DNA of 64,000 nt from Algoriphagus litoralis (GTDB lineage Bacteria > Bacteroidota > Bacteroidia > Cytophagales > Cyclobacteriaceae): positions 248,001-312,000 of the forward strand of contig NZ_QGOL01000007.1 in the NCBI RefSeq assembly GCF_003259255.1, written 5' to 3'. Positions 51,461 to 60,632 of this stretch are shown piece by piece; position 1 is the first letter of the stretch, and each line of letters starts with the position of its first letter. Below the pieces are notes generated by a model, which worked only from the letters and a program-made list of their open reading frames with translations, had not been told where the DNA came from and did not search any database. The position numbers and the translations under genes are program-made.

Positions 51461-51658
51461 TTGCCTGCCCCTCTGGAAGGCAGGCAATCCAAAACGATTT
51501 GTCCAGCTTCTGGAGAAGCGGGACAACACAGGAAGTATCTCGCTTCCGCAGGAAGCCTATTTCACAACGCATATTTCGCGAAGCGCATTTCCGCTTTCGG
51601 TATTTAAAATTCAAAACCTTCGAGGCATGAAAAACCTCAAAGGTTTTCATAAGCCTCG
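51461..51658 (+). repeat. Series of perfect and near-perfect hairpins in the dnaE2 leader
   Basis: (1) TTGCCTGCC/GGCAGGCAA at 51461-51469 and 51479-51487; (2) TGTCCAGCTTCT with AGAAGCGGGACA near 51500-51525, 11 of 12 pairs; (3) CGAGGCATGAAAAACCT (51621-51637) with its near-perfect inverse at 51641-51658. An open frame across this region reads as non-protein-like, so I treat it as repeats. Confidence 0.6.
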
Positions 51659-51682
51659 TAATTCAAAAATCGTAAATCGTAA

Positions 51683-54646
51683 ATGTTCCTCAACTGCCAT
51701 TCTCACTTCAGCTTCAAATACGGGACGATGTCTGTGGAAGCGCTGATCGCTGAGGCGAAAGGTAAAAAACTCGATGCGCTCGCACTCACCGACATCAACT
51801 GCACGGCGGGGATTTTTCCCTTTATCCGTGCTGCGCAAAAGGGCGGCATCCATCCCGTGATCGGCATCGACTTCCGCAACGGAACCCAACAGCAGTACAT
51901 CGGCCTGGCCCGCAATCAGGAAGGATTCTACGAGCTAAATCGCCACCTCTCCGATCACCTCGTCCACAAAAAGGAATTCGGGACCAAAGCGCCCGCCTTT
52001 GAAAACAGTTTTGTCATCTATCCCCTACCCCCCAAGCTGATTCCCCTGCGGGAAAATGAATTCATCGGCGTACATCCCGGGCAGCTCAATCGACTGATTT
52101 CTTCCCCTTGGTTTCGAAAAAAAGAGAAGCTGGTCCTACTCCAACCGGCGACTTTTTCGTCCAAAGTCCAGTTTAGCGCGCATCGCCTTTTGCGCAGCAT
52201 CGATCTAAACACACTCCTGAGCAAGCTTCCAAAAGAAGCTCAGGGCGACGCCACAGACCAATTATACACCTATGCCGACTTGGTCTCCCGCTGCGAAAGC
52301 CACAGCTATCTCCTCGTCAACGCTCAAAAACTCCTGGAGCAGTGTCAGTTTTCGTTCTACTTTCAGGCGGTCAAAAACCGTCGCGACATCTTGGGTTCGG
52401 ACTGGGAAGACTTCGACTTTCTCCGACAGGAAACTTTCAAAGGCGCACTCCATCGCTATCCCGATCTCCAGCCGGAAGTCAGCTCACGAATCGACAAAGA
52501 ACTCGAACTCATCCAGCAAAAGGGCTTTGTCTCCTACTTCCTGATCAATTACGACATTGTCACTTTTGCGCAGCACCGCAACTTCTATCACGTGGGTCGA
52601 GGCTCCGGCGCCAATAGCATCGTGGCCTATTGCCTCGGGATCACCGATGTGGATCCGATCGAGCTGGACTTGTACTTCGAGCGATTTATCAATCTCTATC
52701 GTGAAAATCCCCCCGACTTCGACATCGACTTCAGCTGGACGGATCGGGATGAGGTCACGGATTATATTTTTGAAAAATACAATCGGGGAAAAGAAGAACA
52801 TGTGGCGCTGTTGGGCTCCTACAGCACTTTTCAGTACAACTCTGTCTTTCGCGAGCTAGGAAAAGTCTTCGGACTACCCAAATCAGACATTGAGTCTTTG
52901 ATCCATTTTGCCAGTAAGGAAGACTATGAACCCGATCAATTTGGCAAACTGATCATCAAGTACAGTCAGGTGCTGCACGACATGCCTTCGCATCTGACGA
53001 TTCATGCCTGCGGGATCCTGATTTCCCACAAGCCCATACACTATTATACAGCAACTGACATGCCGCCGAAGGGCTTCCCTCTCGCTCACATCGACATGCA
53101 TATCGCTGAGGATATCGGCCTGCACAAGTTTGACATTCTGAGTCAGCGGGGACTTGGCCACATCAAGTCGGCCATCGAGACGATCTACCAAAATCAAGGC
53201 GTGAAAGTGGATATCCGGGAAGTGGACAAATTCAAAAAAGATCCGAAAATCAAGGAAATGCTCCGAACAGGTCACACGATCGGTGCCTTCTACGTCGAGT
53301 CTCCAGCCATGCGGATGCTCTTGGCCAAGATGAAAGCAGACGAATACCTAGAACTCGTGGCTGCCAGTTCGATCATCCGACCTGGAGTAGCGCGATCTGG
53401 GATGATGCGGGAATATATCCTGCGACATATCGATGAGGAGAGGCGAAAGCAAGCGCATCCCGTGATGGCCGAGATCATGCCCGAGACCTACGGAATCATG
53501 GTTTATCAGGAAGACGTGATCAAAGTGGCCCACTACTTTGCCGGGCTGAGTCTGGGTGAAGCAGATGTGCTGCGAAGAGGAATGAGCGGAAAGTCCCGAT
53601 CCAAAGACGAGTTTCAGCGCATTCGGGAGAAGTTTTTCAGCAACTGTAAGGAGATGGGTCGGGAAGACAAAGTCGCCGCCGAAGTCTGGTATCAGATCGA
53701 GAGCTTTGCCGGGTATTCCTTTGCCAAGGGCCACTCGGCTTCCTTTGCAGTGGAGAGCTATCAGAGTCTGTACCTCAAAGCTTACTTCCCGCTGGAGTTC
53801 ATGGTTGGTGTAGTGAATAACTTCGGGGGATTTTACCACACGGAGTTCTACATTCATGAGCTGCGAATGAACGGTGCGGACATTCAGGCCCCACACATCA
53901 ACGAAAGCGAATACCTGACCCGCATCACAGGAAAGACCGTCTATCTGGGCCTGATCCACATGAAATTTCTGGAAAAAGCGACGGTAGAAAAGATTCTCGT
54001 GGAGCGTCGGGAAAATGGACCTTTTTTGGGTTTGGCGGATTTTGTGGCACGGGTGGCGATCAGTCTGGAACAGCTCCTGATCCTGATCCGCATCACTTGC
54101 TTTCGATTTACAGGAAAAACCAAGCAGGAACTCCTCTGGGAGGCTCACTTTATTCTGAATAAAAAGAAGGCTATTCCCTCCACCAATGAGCTTTTTCGCT
54201 CCGGAGGACTATCTTTTGGTAATCGCCAACCAGAAATCCCAGTCTTGGAGGATACGGATGTCCGGCAAGAAATTCTCGATCAGATCGATATCCTCGAGTT
54301 TCCACTGGACTCCCCTTTTCACCTCGTCAAAGATCAGAGCATTCAAGGTATCAAGGCAAAAGACCTGCAAAGTCATCTGGGAAAAATGGTCATGATCCTC
54401 GGCTATCTCGTCACAGTGAAATACACTCGAACTGTCAAAGGCGAGGTGATGAACTTCGGAACATTCCTCGATCGGGACGGCGACTGGATCGACACGGTGC
54501 ACTTCCCTCCTGTGGTGAAAAAATACCCCTTCAAAGGCCGCGCAATCTACCGGATCGAGGGAAAGGTCGTAGAAGAATTCGGCTTCTACTCGATCGAAGT
54601 GAATCTATTGGAGCGAATGGCGTATTGGAATGCGGGGGAGGACTGA
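51683..54646 (+). CDS. DnaE2-like error-prone DNA polymerase III alpha subunit
   Basis: 987 residues, shorter than the replicative DnaE. The PHP domain opens at residue 1 (FLNCHSHFSFKYGTMS). Catalytic aspartates are in PDFDIDF (Asp347 and Asp349). Motifs RGSGANSIVAYCLGITDVDP, FAKGHSASFAVESYQ and a C-terminal OB-like part (KMVMILGYLVTVKY) follow. It resembles ImuC/DnaE2 enzymes that act with Y-family polymerases in mutagenic repair. By eye its codons are G/C-rich like dinB's, and it shares an upstream element with it. Start ATG 51683 gives the PHP start. Confidence 0.88.
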   Translation: MFLNCHSHFSFKYGTMSVEALIAEAKGKKLDALALTDINCTAGIFPFIRAAQKGGIHPVIGIDFRNGTQQQYIGLARNQEGFYELNRHLSDHLVHKKEFGTKAPAFENSFVIYPLPPKLIPLRENEFIGVHPGQLNRLISSPWFRKKEKLVLLQPATFSSKVQFSAHRLLRSIDLNTLLSKLPKEAQGDATDQLYTYADLVSRCESHSYLLVNAQKLLEQCQFSFYFQAVKNRRDILGSDWEDFDFLRQETFKGALHRYPDLQPEVSSRIDKELELIQQKGFVSYFLINYDIVTFAQHRNFYHVGRGSGANSIVAYCLGITDVDPIELDLYFERFINLYRENPPDFDIDFSWTDRDEVTDYIFEKYNRGKEEHVALLGSYSTFQYNSVFRELGKVFGLPKSDIESLIHFASKEDYEPDQFGKLIIKYSQVLHDMPSHLTIHACGILISHKPIHYYTATDMPPKGFPLAHIDMHIAEDIGLHKFDILSQRGLGHIKSAIETIYQNQGVKVDIREVDKFKKDPKIKEMLRTGHTIGAFYVESPAMRMLLAKMKADEYLELVAASSIIRPGVARSGMMREYILRHIDEERRKQAHPVMAEIMPETYGIMVYQEDVIKVAHYFAGLSLGEADVLRRGMSGKSRSKDEFQRIREKFFSNCKEMGREDKVAAEVWYQIESFAGYSFAKGHSASFAVESYQSLYLKAYFPLEFMVGVVNNFGGFYHTEFYIHELRMNGADIQAPHINESEYLTRITGKTVYLGLIHMKFLEKATVEKILVERRENGPFLGLADFVARVAISLEQLLILIRITCFRFTGKTKQELLWEAHFILNKKKAIPSTNELFRSGGLSFGNRQPEIPVLEDTDVRQEILDQIDILEFPLDSPFHLVKDQSIQGIKAKDLQSHLGKMVMILGYLVTVKYTRTVKGEVMNFGTFLDRDGDWIDTVHFPPVVKKYPFKGRAIYRIEGKVVEEFGFYSIEVNLLERMAYWNAGED

Positions 54647-54654
54647 GCGTCAAG

Positions 54655-54677
54655 AAAAGCTCCAGTGGAGCTTTTTA
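54655..54677 (+). terminator. Terminator after the dnaE2-like gene
   Basis: AAAAGCTCC (54655-54663), 3-nt loop, GGAGCTTTT (54667-54675): perfect 9-bp arms ending in T. The rest of the 54678-54998 gap shows no gene or notable structure. Confidence 0.8.
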
Positions 54678-54998
54678 GCTAAGGGCCAGGCTGCGGGGAG
54701 AAAAGATTATTAGTCGCGAAGGAAGGAAGACGCTAAAAATAGCTATTGAGAAATAGTTAATCCGATATTGGTTATTAAGCTTAAGAAAAGACCATCGCAA
54801 ACCGGAAATATTGAATACCGAATACTGCCCTTCTATCTCACATCTGTATTTACCAATATCCTCTAAAAGAAACTTCTCAGAACCCTTCTCGCCTAGGAAA
54901 AATCTGACCCTTCTTAAGCACTGCAAAAAATATTTAGAAAAATCAATCAAATCAGGACAAATTACGTTATCTTAAGAGACAATTTACCGAATCGAATC

Positions 54999-55460
54999 AT
55001 GGCAAAGAAAATCTCCAAAGTCAGCGAGCCTGCCCTAGCAGTTTATCAAAAGGCCCATTTGTCTGTTCAGGACATTTTGAGAGTGGATTTTGATGGGTTG
55101 AATGAGCCCCTCAGTCGGGTAGATACCTTTCGCAATGGCCTTGACAAAAGTTCCTTTGAGAGCTTTAAGGAGCTTTCGGGTTTGGATTACAATACCTTGG
55201 CCGACGCCTTGGGAGTATCTGCCAAGACCCTGCAGCGCAAAGATGTCTTTGACACCGGTCAGTCAGAGCGACTATATGAGTTGGCCGAGCTATATGCGAT
55301 TGGAGTTAATTATTTTGGTCGTGAAGGTTTCCGAAAATGGATGGAGCGGCCGCTTTTTTCACTCGGTAATCGCACCCCGCTTGATCTGATCGATGTTTCG
55401 GCTGGCATCGACCTCCTCAAGGCGGAGATTATGCGACTACAGCACGGGATTGCAATTTGA
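54999..55460 (+). CDS. Xre/MbcA/ParS-type antitoxin
   Basis: 153 residues. The central helix-turn-helix-like part (LDYNTLADALGVSAKTLQRK) and the C-terminal DUF2384 toxin-binding part (NYFGREGFRKWMERPLFSLGNRTPLDLID) match the antitoxin of RES-Xre systems. It precedes the RES toxin gene by 5 bp. It should neutralise the toxin and repress the operon. Start at the first ATG. Confidence 0.9.
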   Translation: MAKKISKVSEPALAVYQKAHLSVQDILRVDFDGLNEPLSRVDTFRNGLDKSSFESFKELSGLDYNTLADALGVSAKTLQRKDVFDTGQSERLYELAELYAIGVNYFGREGFRKWMERPLFSLGNRTPLDLIDVSAGIDLLKAEIMRLQHGIAI

Positions 55461-55465
55461 CCCTA

Positions 55466-55921
55466 ATGAAAGTCTACCGACTTGCACTGACCGAATTCTG
55501 TGACGCAAGTGGCGAAGGCGCCAAAATCTACGGAGGTAGATGGAATCTCCCGGGAACTCCGGCAATCTATGCGGGGTCGAGCGTCTCTGCTTCATTACTT
55601 GAGCGCTTGACTATTGATCCTGAATTGCTTTCCTCAGAAAGATATATCCGGTATTCAGTTATGGAAATCACCATTCCCGACCAGTTTCTTATTATTCCCA
55701 AAATGGCGGAACTACCTTTGGATTGGAATCAAATCCCTGCAGTACGCGCCTCAATGGAATTTGGAAATGGGTTATTGAAGTCAGGTGTTCTTTGCTTTGC
55801 TGTTCCTTCTGTGGTGGATCCGAGTTCCTTGAATTATGTCATCAATCCACTTTCTGAAAACTTCAACTTGCTTCAATTTAAAGTTTATCCTCTTGAACTG
55901 GATAAGCAGATCTTGCGCTAA
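55466..55921 (+). CDS. RES-family toxin
   Basis: 151 residues. The family Arg-Glu-Ser residues are seen as KVYRLAL and GGRWN, then YAGSSVSASLLE, then VVDPSSLNYVINP. Known RES toxins deplete cellular NAD+ and stop growth. ATG 55466 is chosen; TTG 55457 overlaps the antitoxin stop and is an alternative. The pair is a plausible intact type II system. Confidence 0.9.
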   Translation: MKVYRLALTEFCDASGEGAKIYGGRWNLPGTPAIYAGSSVSASLLERLTIDPELLSSERYIRYSVMEITIPDQFLIIPKMAELPLDWNQIPAVRASMEFGNGLLKSGVLCFAVPSVVDPSSLNYVINPLSENFNLLQFKVYPLELDKQILR

Positions 55922-56058
55922 GTTGGAATACGCGCTTCAAAAAAACTGAAAAGCATATTTTTTAATAACCCATTTGGTCTGAAAACGATCAATGAATGGA
56001 GTTTAGGGATTTGTTAATTTTCAGTTTTCACTTATTTTGAGTCCAAATCCAACCGCAC

Positions 56059-57015
56059 ATGAAAATTCTCCAGACTGCACTAATCCTGATTTTCACCTTA
56101 TTGGTTGTACCGGTTTTCAGTTATTTTTTTGGGATTCCTTTAGGAGAAAAAGAATGGGAAACGCTTAGTCTGCTGATGAAAATCTGCGGCTTTTCCATTG
56201 CCTACTGTTTCATCGTCGGGGAACTCACCAATAACAACAGTCAAGTAGATAAATACTGGAGCATCTTACCAATAATCTATGCTTGGGTGATGGCTTACCA
56301 GGGGGATTTCAGTCCGAGGATGGTATTAATGGCCACATTAGTGACAGCTTGGGGTGCAAGACTCACATACAATTTTGCGCGGAAAGGGGCCTATCGGTGG
56401 AAATTTTGGGAAGGTGAGGAAGACTATCGCTGGGAAATCCTGAGAAAAAAGCCGGAATTCCAGCCTCGATGGAAATGGACCTTATTCAACCTCTTTTTCA
56501 TTTCTGGATACCAAAATATTCTGATCCTATTATTTACGTTGCCTATGTTGGTCACACTTCAGTTTGATGGAATACCATTGGGAATTTGGGACATGTTTGT
56601 GGCAGCCGGGGTGATGTTCTTTTTAGCCTTGGAGAGCGTGGCGGATGAGCAGCATTGGAAGTTTCAAAGTGAAAAATGGAAACTGATCCGTGAAGGCAAA
56701 TTACTTCATGGAGACTTTGCCAAAGGATTTCTGGATAAGGGACTTTGGGCCATCTCCCGCCATCCCAATTACCTAGGCGAACAGGGCATTTGGGTTTGTT
56801 TTTACTTTTTTTCTGTTATCGTATCGGGACAATTGCTCAACTGGTCTGTGGTAGGGGCAATGCTGCTTTTAATCCTGTTTCAGGGTAGTTCCAATTTTAG
56901 TGAAGAGATCAGTGCGTCCAAGTATCCTGAATACAAAAATTATCAAAATCGCGTCCCTCGTTTTATACCCGGCACCAAAACTGAACCTGCGAAAAGCCCA
57001 GCTCCTACTTCCTAA
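56059..57015 (+). CDS. DUF1295 integral membrane protein (steroid-reductase-like fold)
   Basis: 318 residues with about seven helices. The motif SRHPNYLGEQGIW near residues 234-246 and the nearby helix are typical of DUF1295 and isoprenylcysteine methyltransferase/steroid-reductase-like proteins. The C-tail is charged and proline-rich (FIPGTKTEPAKSPAPTS). Substrate unknown. It is separated from the RES toxin by 137 bp. Confidence 0.86.
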   Translation: MKILQTALILIFTLLVVPVFSYFFGIPLGEKEWETLSLLMKICGFSIAYCFIVGELTNNNSQVDKYWSILPIIYAWVMAYQGDFSPRMVLMATLVTAWGARLTYNFARKGAYRWKFWEGEEDYRWEILRKKPEFQPRWKWTLFNLFFISGYQNILILLFTLPMLVTLQFDGIPLGIWDMFVAAGVMFFLALESVADEQHWKFQSEKWKLIREGKLLHGDFAKGFLDKGLWAISRHPNYLGEQGIWVCFYFFSVIVSGQLLNWSVVGAMLLLILFQGSSNFSEEISASKYPEYKNYQNRVPRFIPGTKTEPAKSPAPTS

Positions 57016-57031
57016 ATTAGGAAGCAACGAA

Positions 57032-57175
57032 TTAAACTAGAATTTTACCTTCGAATAAATGGATAACATCTAACGGAGATTGGATTTGCTCATTTCCAGC
57101 TTCTTCCAGCAGCGCTCCAAGTCTTGATTCTAGTTCAAACAGGATTCCCTCTACAGGCAATTTTTCAACAGGAAT
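57032..57175 (-). pseudogene. Possible degraded gene remnant in a 628-bp gap
   Basis: Minus-strand frame of 47 codons without an ATG that reads as a natural peptide (PVEGILFELESRLGALLEEA... then QSPLDVIHLFEG), ending in TAA at 57032-57034. It may be a tail of a lost gene. The rest of 57016-57643 holds a perfect 16-bp palindrome (57372-57387, AAGGAGTCGACTCCTT) and otherwise nothing I can support. Confidence 0.25.
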
Positions 57176-57643
57176 TTAAGAAAATAACAGCTTTTTGTTT
57201 TTGGATCCTCTAATCCGTATCCCAAATTACTGAAAACAGTAACCATGATTCGTGATTTACCAAAACTATTTTTCACTATTAGATGGATTGTCTTTGAAGC
57301 TACGCCCTGAGGTCACCTGACGGATGGAGAGAAAAGGAAAATAAAAAAATGTAGAGAAAAATTTAATTGAAAAGGAGTCGACTCCTTATCTTCTCGATTA
57401 GTCCTAAAAGTCAGTCTCAAAAAATACCCTTATCTTAAAATTGCTTTTTCCTCGAAATTGATATTGAAAATTACTCAGAAATACCTCTAGCAGTATAAAA
57501 AATAGGACTAGCGTCCTTGATTTAATTAGTGAAAAATACGCCAGATGAAGAGTCAATTATGCGGAAATTGCAAAAAACGAGAATCACAACTCATCGCGTC
57601 AATCGATTAGTAATTTCTGCCAAAAGCAATAAAAACAAGCTTA

Positions 57644-58684
57644 TTAGTTTTGGACAGAGCCGTCACTAGACCGGCAGGATTGAAGAATTTTTTCCTTGAA
57701 GAGTCGGTCATTTTTTAGCACATCAAAAAATCCAGAAAGAAAACTCTTTGTGGCTTTAAGATCAACCTCTGAAATGTATGCTTGATTGCGATCGACTGTA
57801 CTCCAGAATTGATTTTCCTTGGCCAAGAACTCCTGCCTGATCATTTCCAAAAACGCCTCATCCCTGCAAAAACCCCGGTACAATCGATCTGTAATCGATT
57901 TTATTCCCAGTTGAGTATTGACTTGGGCATAAGGAGGATTGACTAATCCACTCATATCAAAGTCGTAGGCCAGTGGAATTACCGTCTCATCAGGCAGCTG
58001 AAGCACCTTTTGGTTATGTAGGAATAGTGTGGAAAAATCCGTGTTGCCGATCATAAATTGGAAAAAATCCTGACGTACCGTTGCAGAATCCTGCATGAAT
58101 GAGGGCGGGATCTTTCTTCCTTCAAGAATCTTCCCATCAAATCGATCAGCGACTTCATCATCATCTTGGATAAAAAAACCCAGAAGCTCGATTTCCTCTG
58201 CTTTTTTATCATCCAGATTGATGAATTTAATTTTCACGAGGCGGGTTTCAAAATTATACTGGGTGATGTCCTCCAGCAGCTGATAAGCCAAAAACTCTTT
58301 TCCGATAAAGGAATCATTCCCTTTAGTTTTTTGACAAGGCATCACCAGCTTAAGGCTTTTGTTTTTTTCAAAGACAGTTCCGTCTATTCCCTTTTTCTTG
58401 AACTTCAGCCGTATGGGAGGATAGAAGCAATTGTCCAATCGGAAATTCCCTCTTGTTCTCATTTCCATAGGAATCGAATCCCATTTTCCAGGACTTGACT
58501 CGATTAAGATAAAGGAATCCATGAAAGTGGAATCATTGGTGGTTTTCTTTAGCTCTTTTACCGAAAACGCCATTTTTACAGGCAATGGATCATCGGTCTT
58601 AAATAACTTTCCATTTTGAAAACCAAAAGAAGAAATCGCAGAAAAAAGATAAAACAGTAGCGACAGCAAAAAGGTCTTTTTCAT
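57644..58684 (-). CDS. CotH-like protein with signal peptide
   Basis: 346 residues; N-terminal signal MKKTFLLSLLFYLFSAISS. The middle has MRTRGNFRLDNCFYPPIRLKF and the C-half FFQFMIGNTDFS... then IPLAYDFDMSGLVNPPYA, a GNTD plus YDFD pattern like CotH kinase-like proteins. The family assignment is by eye and could be wrong. It is downstream of the truncated haemoglobin gene with an 82-bp gap. Confidence 0.55.
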   Translation of the reverse strand: MKKTFLLSLLFYLFSAISSFGFQNGKLFKTDDPLPVKMAFSVKELKKTTNDSTFMDSFILIESSPGKWDSIPMEMRTRGNFRLDNCFYPPIRLKFKKKGIDGTVFEKNKSLKLVMPCQKTKGNDSFIGKEFLAYQLLEDITQYNFETRLVKIKFINLDDKKAEEIELLGFFIQDDDEVADRFDGKILEGRKIPPSFMQDSATVRQDFFQFMIGNTDFSTLFLHNQKVLQLPDETVIPLAYDFDMSGLVNPPYAQVNTQLGIKSITDRLYRGFCRDEAFLEMIRQEFLAKENQFWSTVDRNQAYISEVDLKATKSFLSGFFDVLKNDRLFKEKILQSCRSSDGSVQN

Positions 58685-58766
58685 AGCATTTGGATTGAAA
58701 TAGCTGTTTCAAATTACAGCTTTTTTTTGAGCCCTCTATTCCAAGCTATTAAAATAGTATTCTACT

Positions 58767-59165
58767 TCAAACTTGACTTCTTGCCTCCCAAATTCTCATA
58801 AATAGAAAGTGAGCCATCCTTCGCGCATGTTCTTTGGCAAATTCGGCTACTCCCCCTTCAAAGTATTGATCCAAAGTCGAATACCATAACTCCAGCCAAT
58901 TGCCAAAATGTGCTTGCTCGATGGAGTGATCTACAGATTTATCCACTTCCCGATGGACTTTTACCGGATTAAATTTCCCGGCTCCTGGTCCTGTTTGTAA
59001 TAAGATCATTTCCCAAAAATCAGAAAGGTGTACCAGATGAGTTTCCCAATCTGTAACTACTTCGTTGAAAATTGGGCCCAAGTCAGCATGAGTTCGAATT
59101 CGTTCATAGAATCTACGAACCAAAAAATCAACCTCCCTTCTACTGCTTATCGGTAATTTATCCAT
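58767..59165 (-). CDS. Group III truncated haemoglobin
   Basis: 132 residues, two-over-two globin. Tyr20 at the B10 position (FYERI), likely proximal His71 (KVHREV) and Trp90 at a G8-like position (HFGNWLELW) are visible. It binds oxygen or NO and is linked to nitrosative or oxygen stress. The gene begins one base after the NPP stop, so the two are co-transcribed. Confidence 0.88.
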   Translation of the reverse strand: MDKLPISSRREVDFLVRRFYERIRTHADLGPIFNEVVTDWETHLVHLSDFWEMILLQTGPGAGKFNPVKVHREVDKSVDHSIEQAHFGNWLELWYSTLDQYFEGGVAEFAKEHARRMAHFLFMRIWEARSQV

Positions 59166-59166
59166 C

Positions 59167-60408
59167 TCAATCTTTCAAAATCGGAGCAAGAACCTCTTTT
59201 CGCCCGTCAATTTCTGCAGGAATATCCAATCCTAGGAGTTCGCAGAGCAAAGGATAAATGTGTATGTTCTGAAACGGTTTGATCTGCTCACCTGCTTTGA
59301 TCCGGGGACCTTTTGCATAAAAGATCCCATGCATTTCATGATTTTTGGGACTAAAGCCATGCTCTCCAAAAACCTCTGTCTTTAGCCTGGCCGAATTGTT
59401 CTGATAGCGCATCATCCCACGATTATCCGCCAGATAATACCCAAACTCTGGTATAATGATAAAATCCCCAAAGCGCTGCGGATACTTAGAGGTATCGGTA
59501 TAGTTAGAATTTTGAGAAAAATCATCGATCGACACCTGCGGACTCCTCGACTGGATCAACTCGATTGCTTTTGGCTTATCTTCTGGGTTCTTCAGGTGAA
59601 TATGTGCCAAGGCACCATTGTTGACCACCCGGGCATCGATCCCTTCGGTGAGTTGGTCTAAGTTGATCAATTTAGTTTTCTCCACATCAGCCATTCCATG
59701 ATCTGATACTAGAATTACAGAGATCGGCAGGTCAAAGCTTTTGATCCCTTCGAAGAGCGCACCAAGTTCTCGATCAAGTGTATAAAGCTGCTGCTTGATT
59801 TTCTCATCATTGGATGGCCCATAGGCATGGCCCACATTATCCATGTCTGAAAAGTACAGCGTGATCATTCTCGGTCGCTCGGTATCAGGCAGCTGCAGCC
59901 ATCCAAAAACTTTTGAAATTCGAGTCAAATTGGGCACGTCACCGTCATAATCATAGTATTCACTCGGCCTGATGCCTTTGACCGGCGCCTCAGATCCGAC
60001 AAAGAAATAGCTGGCTGCTTTGATCCCATTTTCTTCCGCTAGCACCCAGATCGGTGTTCCTCCATACCAATAGCCATCTTGCACGATATCGCGATTTCCC
60101 ATGGTATAAACCTGATCCTTAAAAGGCTCATAGAAGGAATTATCGACCAACCCATGATGCTCCGGCAGCATTCCGGTAGCGATGGTGTAGTGATTGGGAA
60201 AAGTTTTGGTGGGGAAAGAAGGTATCAAAGCCTCCGCGGAGGTGCCTTCAGCGATAAATCGAAGGAGATTTTCTGGTTGAAATCGCTCCACGTAATCGTA
60301 TCGAAATCCATCCAAAGAAATCAAAATGACAATCGGCTCTTTCTCCTGAGCAAAAATCTGGAACGAACTGCCTAGTGCAACAAGTAAACTTAAGATGAAA
60401 CGACTCAT
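59167..60408 (-). CDS. Nucleotide pyrophosphatase/phosphodiesterase (NPP) family protein, secreted
   Basis: 413 residues with a signal (MSRFILSLLVALGSSFQIFAQ). Alkaline-phosphatase-superfamily metal sites: Asp33 (SLDGFRYDY), nucleophile Thr69 (FPTKTFPNHYTIATG), SDMDNVGHAYGP, SDHGMADV and FGEHGFSPKNHEMHG. It should hydrolyse nucleotide phosphodiesters outside the cytoplasm. It is first in a run with the truncated haemoglobin and CotH-like genes. Confidence 0.91.
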   Translation of the reverse strand: MSRFILSLLVALGSSFQIFAQEKEPIVILISLDGFRYDYVERFQPENLLRFIAEGTSAEALIPSFPTKTFPNHYTIATGMLPEHHGLVDNSFYEPFKDQVYTMGNRDIVQDGYWYGGTPIWVLAEENGIKAASYFFVGSEAPVKGIRPSEYYDYDGDVPNLTRISKVFGWLQLPDTERPRMITLYFSDMDNVGHAYGPSNDEKIKQQLYTLDRELGALFEGIKSFDLPISVILVSDHGMADVEKTKLINLDQLTEGIDARVVNNGALAHIHLKNPEDKPKAIELIQSRSPQVSIDDFSQNSNYTDTSKYPQRFGDFIIIPEFGYYLADNRGMMRYQNNSARLKTEVFGEHGFSPKNHEMHGIFYAKGPRIKAGEQIKPFQNIHIYPLLCELLGLDIPAEIDGRKEVLAPILKD

Positions 60409-60584
60409 GGTTTTTTTTCTTTAAAAATACCCCCGTCAAATCATCAATCAAACCATTCTCTTGAATTTGGAAAAAAGGGGCAATCAATGTGGGGAATTTG
60501 CACAAAATCGGGGCGATTTTCCCCAAGATACAACTTAAAATCATGCCTCATTGAGCCAGATTGTGCTGGTACGCCAATTGGTTA

Positions 60585-60632
60585 AGGTAAGGTGTCTTCC
60601 AATAAAACTCAATCCAACAAGACACCTTACCT
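60585..60632 (+). promoter_or_regulatory. Perfect inverted repeat ending at the ompA start codon
   Basis: AGGTAAGGTGTCTT (60585-60598) and AAGACACCTTACCT (60619-60632) form perfect 14-bp arms around a 20-nt loop. The right arm ends at the base before ATG 60633. In RNA this hairpin would cover the ribosome-binding region. Confidence 0.75.

Noticed and set aside
51444-51746. Open frame of 100 codons on the plus strand before dnaE2
   Set aside because: It runs through hairpin repeats, overlaps the PHP start in another frame and has no protein-like pattern.
53348-54148. Long open frame of 266 codons on the minus strand inside the dnaE2-like gene
   Set aside because: It is the shadow of a G/C-rich polymerase gene; the product is His- and Asp-rich with no family features, and the plus strand frame has full motifs.
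54675-54950. Minus-strand frame of 91 codons after the dnaE2-like gene
   Set aside because: Composition is low-information intergenic text; it starts in the terminator region and has no family features.
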